A DNA stretch of 64,000 nt from Oscillospiraceae bacterium (lineage in GTDB: Bacteria; Bacillota; Clostridia; Oscillospirales; Oscillospiraceae), in the NCBI GenBank assembly GCA_015067435.1, contig SVMM01000003.1, positions 174,845-238,844 of the forward strand. Reading direction: 5' to 3'. The translations under genes were made by a program, and so were the position numbers. A model generated the notes under the pieces. It made no database searches and was not told the DNA's origin. It saw only the letters and a program-made list of their open reading frames with translations. This document shows, one piece after another, positions 58,241 to 64,000 of the stretch (its first letter is position 1; each line of letters begins with the position of its first letter).

Positions 58241-59986
58241 TCATTCCTCCGCGTCCTCCGGGTCCCGCGAAGGCTCCACGTGCTCCCACTTGAGGCCCTT
58301 TTCGCGCGTAAAGGCGCGGGATTCGTCCAGCGGCATGGGCTTTCCGAAGTAATAGCCCTGCGCGCGCTCCACGCCGATCTCCTTGAGGAAGGCGTAGTGC
58401 TCGGCGGTCTCCACGCCCTCGCACAGCGGCGCGAGGCCCATGCCCTTGGCGCCCTCCTCGATGTAGCGCATCAGCTCGCGCGTCTTGGGGTTGTGGTCGT
58501 AGTTCTTGAGGAAGATGAGATCCAGCTTCAGCACGTCGAAGGAATACTCCGCCAGCGTGTTGAGCGAGGAATACCCGCTGCCGAAGTCGTCCAGCCAGAG
58601 GCTGTAGCCGAGGCTGCGCATGTGGTCGCACTCCGCCTTGATGTGGCTGGTATTGTCGTTCAGCGCGCTCTCCGTGATCTCCAGATCCAGCATGTTGCGC
58701 GGCACGCCGTATTCCTCGCGCGTCTGCTCGACGATGTCGAAGATGTCGCAAAGCTCGAAATCCAGCCGCGAGATGTTGATGGAAACCGGCACCACGGGCT
58801 CTCCCGCCTCGATCAGCGCGTGATAGTCCTCGCACACGCGGCGGATCACATACTGGTCGACCAGATGGATCAGGTGGAACTGCTCCAGCGTGTCGATGAA
58901 ATCGCCCGGGGCGAGCGCGCCCACCTGCGGGTCGATCCAGCGCACCAGCGCCTCGTACCCGCAGATCTCGTCCGTCCGGACGCGGACCACCGGCTGGTAG
59001 TAGACCTTGATGTACTCGTTGAGGATCGCGCGCTCGATGTGGTCGGTCACATACTGCTGCTTGCGCAGGCGCTCGCGCATCATTTCGTCATAGACGCAGA
59101 CATAGACGTCGTGCCTGCCCTTGATGCTGTTGCAGGCAAGGCGCGCGTGGTCGCAGGCAAGACCCACCTCCGTCATCCGGTCGTCCATGCAGTAGATGCC
59201 CGCCTTGACGCGGACGCGCTTGTTGGCGTCCTCCGAGCGCAGCATGATCTTGTGGACGTTCTGCACCTTTGCGATCGCGTCGTTCCGGCTGCCCGCCATG
59301 CAGACGACAAAGTGGTCGTTGGACAATCTGGCGCAGGTCTCGCCACGGAAGGTGTCCGAGATCGTCTTGGCGAGGATGCACAGCAGCTCGTCGCCCGCCC
59401 GGAAGCCGAGGCGCTCGTTGAAGAGCTTAAAATTGGCGATATCGAAGTGGATGATGGCGAAATGCTGGCGCCGCCCTTCGGGCGAGGAGAGGATCATCTG
59501 CACCTTCTGATAGAAAAACGACATGTTGAACAGGCCCGTGAGCGGGTCGATGTCGCGGTTTGCCGACAGCACCTCGTTTTCCGCGATGGAGTTGTGATAG
59601 CGGTTGAAATACTCGTTCTGGTCGACGTCCACGATGAAAACATAGAAATAGCTCCTGCCGTCGCGGCCGTGGAGCAGGTGCCCGAAGTCCTCGATATAGC
59701 GGGTGTCGCCCTGCTTGGTGATGATGCGGTAGCGCACATAGTCGTGCCGCTTTTCAAAGGATGTCTGCGCCTGGATCTGGTTTTTGATCTTCACAAGATC
59801 CTCCGGGTGCACCATGCCGGTGAAGGAGCCGCCGACATATTCGTAGAATTCCTCATACGTCTCGCAGCCGAACAGCTTTATCACATTTTCGTCGGCATAC
59901 GTAAGCTTTTCCTCGCCCTCCGCTTCGTAGATAAACGTCCCGCCGGGCAGTCCCGTCGGGATCCATGTGGACAGCTTTTCATCCAT
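58241..59986 (-). CDS. PAS-GGDEF-EAL c-di-GMP signalling protein, GGDEF degenerate
   Basis: A 581-residue soluble signalling protein. A PAS-like domain (about 10-130, EEKLTYADENVIKLFGCETYEEF, then a PAC-like RYIEDFGHLLHGRDGR) precedes a GGDEF domain (about 140-295, DIDPLTGLFNMSFF). Its signature position reads LSNDHF instead of GGDEF, so cyclase activity is unlikely. The EAL domain (about 315-560) keeps YEALVRW, SINISRLDFE, EITESALND, DDFGSGYSSL and PLCEGVET, so c-di-GMP hydrolysis is likely, perhaps controlled by the degenerate GGDEF. ATG 59986 is chosen because AAAGGGAG lies upstream; the longer frame to 60034 has no such site. Confidence 0.88.
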   Translation of the reverse strand: MDEKLSTWIPTGLPGGTFIYEAEGEEKLTYADENVIKLFGCETYEEFYEYVGGSFTGMVHPEDLVKIKNQIQAQTSFEKRHDYVRYRIITKQGDTRYIEDFGHLLHGRDGRSYFYVFIVDVDQNEYFNRYHNSIAENEVLSANRDIDPLTGLFNMSFFYQKVQMILSSPEGRRQHFAIIHFDIANFKLFNERLGFRAGDELLCILAKTISDTFRGETCARLSNDHFVVCMAGSRNDAIAKVQNVHKIMLRSEDANKRVRVKAGIYCMDDRMTEVGLACDHARLACNSIKGRHDVYVCVYDEMMRERLRKQQYVTDHIERAILNEYIKVYYQPVVRVRTDEICGYEALVRWIDPQVGALAPGDFIDTLEQFHLIHLVDQYVIRRVCEDYHALIEAGEPVVPVSINISRLDFELCDIFDIVEQTREEYGVPRNMLDLEITESALNDNTSHIKAECDHMRSLGYSLWLDDFGSGYSSLNTLAEYSFDVLKLDLIFLKNYDHNPKTRELMRYIEEGAKGMGLAPLCEGVETAEHYAFLKEIGVERAQGYYFGKPMPLDESRAFTREKGLKWEHVEPSRDPEDAEE

Positions 59987-60038
59987 AACGGCGTCTCCCT
60001 TTCGTGTTTTTCCTCTCCCATCGGTTGAAAACAATCAT

Positions 60039-60067
60039 ATTATGAGCATCCGCGCGAAAAATGTCAA
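60039..60067 (-). promoter_or_regulatory. Promoter of the PAS-GGDEF-EAL gene
   Basis: On the minus strand, TTGACA (60062-60067), a 17-base spacer, then CATAAT (60039-60044). Confidence 0.75.
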
Positions 60068-60101
60068 GAGACGCGCGCCGTTTTCGGGGGATGCGCCCGT
60101 A

Positions 60102-60130
60102 TTGCCCGCGCGCCCGGTCTGTGGTATCAT
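60102..60130 (+). promoter_or_regulatory. Promoter of the GH3 gene
   Basis: TTGCCC (60102-60107), a 17-base spacer, then TATCAT (60125-60130) with TGG before it (extended -10), divergent from the previous promoter. Confidence 0.65.
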
Positions 60131-60157
60131 GGGGAAAAACAAAAAGTGAGGTTCAGC

Positions 60158-62224
60158 ATGAAAGCCGTTTCATACATTCTCGCATTGATTTCGCTGGGAA
60201 TGGCCCTGTTCGGCGCGGGCGCTCCGGAGAAAAGCGACGCCGTGACGCCGGAGCTCGAACAGCGCGTCGAGCAGATCATGGATTCCATGTCCGCGGAGCA
60301 GAAGATCGCCCAGATGATTATGCCGGCGATCCGCACATGGGAAGACGGTGGCGTCACCGACCTGACCACCGTGCCGGAGCTCGCCGGGGCGCTGCGCCGC
60401 CACCAGTACGGCGGCGTGATCCTGTTCAGTTCCAACATTTCGGGCACGGAGCAGACGGTACGTCTCGTGAGCGCGCTGCAAACGAACAATGCACTGGGCG
60501 CGGAGGCGAAGGACACCGCCGCCGTTCCCTATCTGGTCGCCGCCGATCAGGAGGGCGGCTCCGTGGCGCGCCTGACGATGGGAACGCGCGGCACGGGAAG
60601 CATGGCAATCGGCGCCACGGGCGGCAGGGCGGAGGAGAACGCACTTGCCACCGGCAGGGTGTTCGGCGAGGAGCTTTCGGCGCTGGGCATCAACGTGAAC
60701 CTCGGCCCCTGCGTCGATGTGATTGCGGATCTGACCGATCCCGGCATGAGCACACGCGTGTTCTCCGACGATCCCGCCGCCGTGTCGCGGCTCGCCCTCG
60801 CGTTTGCGCGCGGCGTCGGTGAGAGCGGCGTCGTCACGACCTACAAGCACTTTCCGGGCGTCGGAGACGGAAGCGACTATCCCACCGCGATCCGGCTGAC
60901 GTCCGACGAGCTGGCACAGGGCGGGCTTTTCGCCTGCCGCGCGGTCATCGACGGCGGCGCGGAGATGGTGATGACCTCGGCGACCACGTTCCCGCTCATC
61001 GACGAAAAGCATTTCATGGCGGACGGGACGACCGAGGGGTACTATCCGGCGACCCTGTCCCCGCTGTTTGTGACAAAGCTGCTTCGCGAGGCCATGGGCT
61101 TCGACGGCGTGGTCGTCACCGACGCCCTTGAGATGGAGCAGTTCGCAACGGAGCCCGACAACGGGAAGGCGCTGTTTCGCGGGGCGAACGGAACCGTCGC
61201 GCACGACCTTCAGGTGGCAGAAAAGGCGATCAATGCCGGCTGCGACCTGCTGCTCATCCCCACCGACCTGTGCCGGAGCGAAGCCGTCCGCTACTACGAC
61301 GAATACATCGCCGGTCTTGCCGCGCTCGTGGAGGGCGGCTCCATCGACGCGCGGCGCGTCGACGCGTCCGTCCGGCGCATCCTGACGCTCAAGGCAAAAC
61401 ACGGGCTACTCGATTTGGACACGAGCGGCGCGGACGTTGAGGAACGGATCGCGGCGGCGCTGCGGACGGTCGGCTCGGCGGAGCATCACGCAATTGAAAG
61501 CGCTATTGCCCGGCAGGCGGTCACCCTGCTCAAGGACGACGGCGTGCTCCCGCTCTCCGGGGGCCGCATCGTGATCGTCGGACGCACGGGTCTGGACAGC
61601 AAGCCCATCGAATACGCGCTGGAACAGCTCATGCGCGAGGGTTGGATCGACGCCGGCGCGCGGATCGAGAACCGCATCAGCGGCGAAGTCCGCGGGCGGA
61701 AGGGCGCCGCCGTGACCATCGTGATCGACCGCTATTACGATACGGGCGGCGGCAGGCTCATGTATTCCGACGCTCTGTCGGCGGCGATCAGGGATACCGA
61801 CGCCGTTGTGTGCCTCAGCGCGGTCGGCGCGGGCATCGACAAGCTCCAGGACAGCAATCCCGCCATGCGGGGCGTGCGCCGCGCGCTCTCCGACGCGCAC
61901 GCCGCGGGCGCGAGCTTCGTCCTGCTCAGCGACAATCTGCCCGTGGACGCGGCGCGCTTTCAGGACGCGGATGCGATCGTGTGTGCCTATCTCTCCGCCG
62001 GCTTCGGCATCGACCCGACCGCGCGCACCAGCGGCTCGGAAAACGTCGGCGCGTTCAACGCGAACGTGCCCGCGGCGCTCGCCGCGATCTTCGGCGCGGC
62101 GGATATGCCCGGCAGACTGCCCATCCGCATCCCCGTGCTCGAAAAAGGGCCGGACGGCTCGTGGTCTTACGGCGGCGGCACGCTGTATGAGTGTGGGTTT
62201 TCCGCCGCCTCTGGCGGCAGGTGA
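60158..62224 (+). CDS. GH3 family glycoside hydrolase, NagZ-like but lacking the usual catalytic His
   Basis: A 688-residue protein with a weak N-terminal signal or anchor (about 1-22). The GH3 barrel (about 35-400) has VAADQEGGSVARL, GINVNLGPCVDV and the nucleophile Asp322 in GVVVTDALEME. In place of the NagZ segment KHFPGHG...DSH it has KHFPGVGDGSDYP (230-242) with no His beyond His231, so the Asp-His acid/base dyad of NagZ is absent. The C-terminal region (about 440-688) matches the GH3 second domain (HAIESAIARQAVTLLKDDGVLPL). ATG 60158 has GTGAGG 8 bases upstream. Substrate is uncertain; it may be beta-N-acetylhexosaminidase-like or have another specificity. Confidence 0.82.
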   Translation: MKAVSYILALISLGMALFGAGAPEKSDAVTPELEQRVEQIMDSMSAEQKIAQMIMPAIRTWEDGGVTDLTTVPELAGALRRHQYGGVILFSSNISGTEQTVRLVSALQTNNALGAEAKDTAAVPYLVAADQEGGSVARLTMGTRGTGSMAIGATGGRAEENALATGRVFGEELSALGINVNLGPCVDVIADLTDPGMSTRVFSDDPAAVSRLALAFARGVGESGVVTTYKHFPGVGDGSDYPTAIRLTSDELAQGGLFACRAVIDGGAEMVMTSATTFPLIDEKHFMADGTTEGYYPATLSPLFVTKLLREAMGFDGVVVTDALEMEQFATEPDNGKALFRGANGTVAHDLQVAEKAINAGCDLLLIPTDLCRSEAVRYYDEYIAGLAALVEGGSIDARRVDASVRRILTLKAKHGLLDLDTSGADVEERIAAALRTVGSAEHHAIESAIARQAVTLLKDDGVLPLSGGRIVIVGRTGLDSKPIEYALEQLMREGWIDAGARIENRISGEVRGRKGAAVTIVIDRYYDTGGGRLMYSDALSAAIRDTDAVVCLSAVGAGIDKLQDSNPAMRGVRRALSDAHAAGASFVLLSDNLPVDAARFQDADAIVCAYLSAGFGIDPTARTSGSENVGAFNANVPAALAAIFGAADMPGRLPIRIPVLEKGPDGSWSYGGGTLYECGFSAASGGR

Positions 62225-62242
62225 AGCATTCCCCGCCCCGTC

Positions 62243-63871
62243 TCACCACGCCGCGGCCGCCCCGTCGCAGCGCGGCTCCGTGCCGCCGATCAGCAGGCCG
62301 TTTTCCGTGCGCCAGATGATCTGTCCGCGCCCCATCGCGGAGTTGACGTTCAGTATCTCGACCTCGTGCCCCCGTCGCGCGAGCGCCGCGGCGATGTGCG
62401 GCGGCACCTCGCGTTCCAGCTGGATGTGCCGCCCTCCCGTCCACTGCATCCGCGGCGCGTCGAGGCACTCCTGCGGGTTCATATGATAGTCCACGGTGTT
62501 GACGATCACCTGCACGTGCCCCTGCGGCTGCATGAAGCCGCCCATCACGCCGAACGGTCCAACCGCCTCCCCGTCCTTCATGAGAAAGCCGGGGATGATC
62601 GTGTGATAGGACTTCTTCCCGCCCGCAACGCAGTTATCGCTCGCGGGGTCGAGCAAGAAGTTCGCCCCGCGGTTTTGCAGCGAAATACCCGTGCCGGGGA
62701 TGACGACGCCGGAGCCAAAGCCCATGTAGTTGCTCTGGATGTATGAAACCATGTTGCCGAAGGGGTCGGCGGCGCAGAGGTAAACCGTGCCGCCGCTCGA
62801 CGGGTCGCCCGCCGACGGCAGGATCGCGCGCTCCCCGATCAGCGCGCGGCGGCGCGCGACGTAACCCTCGCTCAGCAGATCTTCGACCCTTGTTTTCATG
62901 CACTTCGGATCGGCGACGTACGCCTTCGCGTCCTCGAAGGCGAGCTTGATCGCCTCCATCTGTTTGTGGTACGCGTCCGCGCTCTCGCGGCACTCCGGCA
63001 GCGGCAGCCCCCTGAGGATGTTCAGCGCCATCAGCGCGGTGATGCCGTGGCCGTTCGGCGGGATCTCGCAGACCGTATAGCCCTTGTAGTCCGTGGTGAT
63101 CGGCTCCACCCACTCCGGGCGGTAATTCGCAAAGTCGTCCTCGCGGAAATACCCCCCGGTCGCGCGGCTGAACGCGACGAGCTTTTCCGCCAGCGCGCCG
63201 CGGTACAGGCTCTCGCAGCCCGTCGCCGCCAGCTCCTCCAGCGTGTCGGCGAAATCCGTCCAGCGAAAGACGTCGCCCGCGCGGTACGGCGAGCCGTCCG
63301 GCTTCGTAAACGCCTCGAACCACGCCCGATACGGCGCCGGGTCCCGCTCCGCCGCGCGCTCGAAGCGGCGCGCGCCCAGGGCCCAGTTGGCGCCGACCTC
63401 GACCGGCACGGGGCAGCCGTCGCGCGCGTAGCCGATTGCGGGCGCGAACAGCTCCGCAAGCGGCATCGTGCCGAAGCGGCGGTTCAGCTCCGCCCAGCCG
63501 GCGGGCGCGCCGGGCACCATCGTCGGCAGCCACCCGTCGTGCGGCACGGCTGCGAGCCTCTTTTCGCGGAACACGTCAAGCGAGAGCACCGTCGGCGCGA
63601 CGCCGCTGGCGTTGAGGCCGTAGAGCCGCTTGTCTCTTTCGATCCACACGAGCGCGAAGCTGTCGCTGCCGACGCCGTTGCTCGTCGGCTCCAGCAGCGG
63701 CATCGCCGCCGCCATCGCGACGGCGGCGTCCACGGCGTTGCCGCCGCGGCGCATCACGTCCAGCCCGAGCTCCGCGCCCAGCGGCACGGACGTGCATGCC
63801 ATCGCGCGGCGCGCGTAGACGACGTTTCTGTGCGAGGAGTAAGCGTATCGCATCGGATCAAAGCTCGACAT
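62243..63871 (-). CDS. Gamma-glutamyltransferase family protein
   Basis: A 542-residue Ntn-hydrolase. The family N-terminus is ARRAMACTSVPLGAELGLDVMRRGGNAVDAAVAMAAAM, and Thr362 at the start of the small subunit is the nucleophile in SSGGTVYLCAAD. FGVMGGFMQPQGHVQVIVN and LDAPRMQWTGG follow. The chain would be cut autocatalytically before Thr362. No signal peptide is visible, whereas many family members are secreted. The substrate may be glutathione-like gamma-glutamyl compounds or another peptide (the family also includes cephalosporin acylase-like enzymes). ATG 63871 has GGGAGG 9 bases upstream. Confidence 0.87.
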   Translation of the reverse strand: MSSFDPMRYAYSSHRNVVYARRAMACTSVPLGAELGLDVMRRGGNAVDAAVAMAAAMPLLEPTSNGVGSDSFALVWIERDKRLYGLNASGVAPTVLSLDVFREKRLAAVPHDGWLPTMVPGAPAGWAELNRRFGTMPLAELFAPAIGYARDGCPVPVEVGANWALGARRFERAAERDPAPYRAWFEAFTKPDGSPYRAGDVFRWTDFADTLEELAATGCESLYRGALAEKLVAFSRATGGYFREDDFANYRPEWVEPITTDYKGYTVCEIPPNGHGITALMALNILRGLPLPECRESADAYHKQMEAIKLAFEDAKAYVADPKCMKTRVEDLLSEGYVARRRALIGERAILPSAGDPSSGGTVYLCAADPFGNMVSYIQSNYMGFGSGVVIPGTGISLQNRGANFLLDPASDNCVAGGKKSYHTIIPGFLMKDGEAVGPFGVMGGFMQPQGHVQVIVNTVDYHMNPQECLDAPRMQWTGGRHIQLEREVPPHIAAALARRGHEVEILNVNSAMGRGQIIWRTENGLLIGGTEPRCDGAAAAW

Positions 63872-63899
63872 GGCGTATGACCTCCCGTTTGTTTTCTTC

Positions 63900-63928
63900 A
63901 TTATATCTGACCGCACCGGATTTGAAAA
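63900..63928 (-). promoter_or_regulatory. Promoter of the gamma-glutamyltransferase gene
   Basis: On the minus strand, TTTTCA (63923-63928), a 17-base spacer, then a perfect TATAAT (63900-63905). Confidence 0.65.
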
Positions 63929-63952
63929 GGGCGCGTTGCAAAATAGCGCGCT

Positions 63953-63998
63953 GAAAAAAGACGAGGTCAGGAGCCCAAAAAGGGTTTCCTGACCTCGC
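63953..63998 (-). terminator. Terminator of a leftward gene lying beyond the right edge
   Basis: The 10-bp stem cctgacctcg/cgaggtcagg (63988-63997 with 63962-63971) is followed on the minus strand by TCTTTTTT. It indicates a gene ending just outside the window and reading leftward. Confidence 0.8.
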
Positions 63999-64000
63999 CT

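Overview
The window comes from a GC-rich, Gram-positive-type anaerobe, most likely a gut Clostridia of the Oscillospirales. The support is indirect: strong AGGAGG-type ribosome sites, sigma-A-like promoters (TTGACA-N17-TATAAT), lipoprotein and SLH-type surface proteins, YesM/YesN-type two-component regulators, and no outer-membrane genes. The layout is chromosomal. I see no phage, transposon, CRISPR array, rRNA or tRNA, and no gene-free stretch longer than about 300 bases.

Left part (1-16.7 kb): the end of pyrG; an HD-GYP c-di-GMP phosphodiesterase with a multi-pass membrane sensor; a leftward operon for an SLH surface protein with a papain-like region, a YbjQ-like gene interrupted by an in-frame TAA, and two unrelated proteins sharing the leader MGLFFQNE; an ECF sigma factor with a membrane partner; a leftward operon of a TIM-barrel-like protein, a YqeG-VanW fusion and a large hybrid histidine kinase; and a sigma-like protein with a C-terminal membrane anchor.

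16.7-29.8 kb: an oligopeptide ABC transporter (binding lipoprotein, two permeases, two ATPases) with a nitroreductase. It faces a leftward group of a CrtI-like FAD oxidoreductase, a flavin/2Fe-2S reductase and an amidohydrolase. A DUF4230 membrane pair follows.

29.8-43.6 kb: a long leftward block for amino-sugar disaccharide use. nagB, a GH94 phosphorylase resembling diacetylchitobiose phosphorylase and a phosphohexomutase come first after a strong promoter. A YesM-type kinase, a sugar ABC transporter, a YesN-type regulator, nagA and an S9 peptidase follow. The inferred route is import, phosphorolysis to GlcNAc-1-P, mutation to GlcNAc-6-P, then NagA and NagB to fructose-6-P.

43.7-64 kb: a cell-surface operon (zinc-ribbon protein, DUF362 ferredoxin, DD-carboxypeptidase with an altered SxN motif, O-antigen-ligase-like protein, WG-repeat protein); a LytTR regulator with a membrane protein; a CbxX-type AAA ATPase with a stand-alone paralogue of its N-terminal region; a PPC/DUF296 protein with D-serine dehydratase; a macro-domain protein; a PAS-GGDEF-EAL protein; a GH3 glycosidase lacking the usual NagZ histidine; and a gamma-glutamyltransferase.

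The most unusual items are the AAA/paralogue pair, the MGLFFQNE leader operon with its interrupted YbjQ gene, the YqeG-VanW fusion, and a Cys/His cluster in the OppC extracellular loop. All identities rest on reading motifs; no database search was run.
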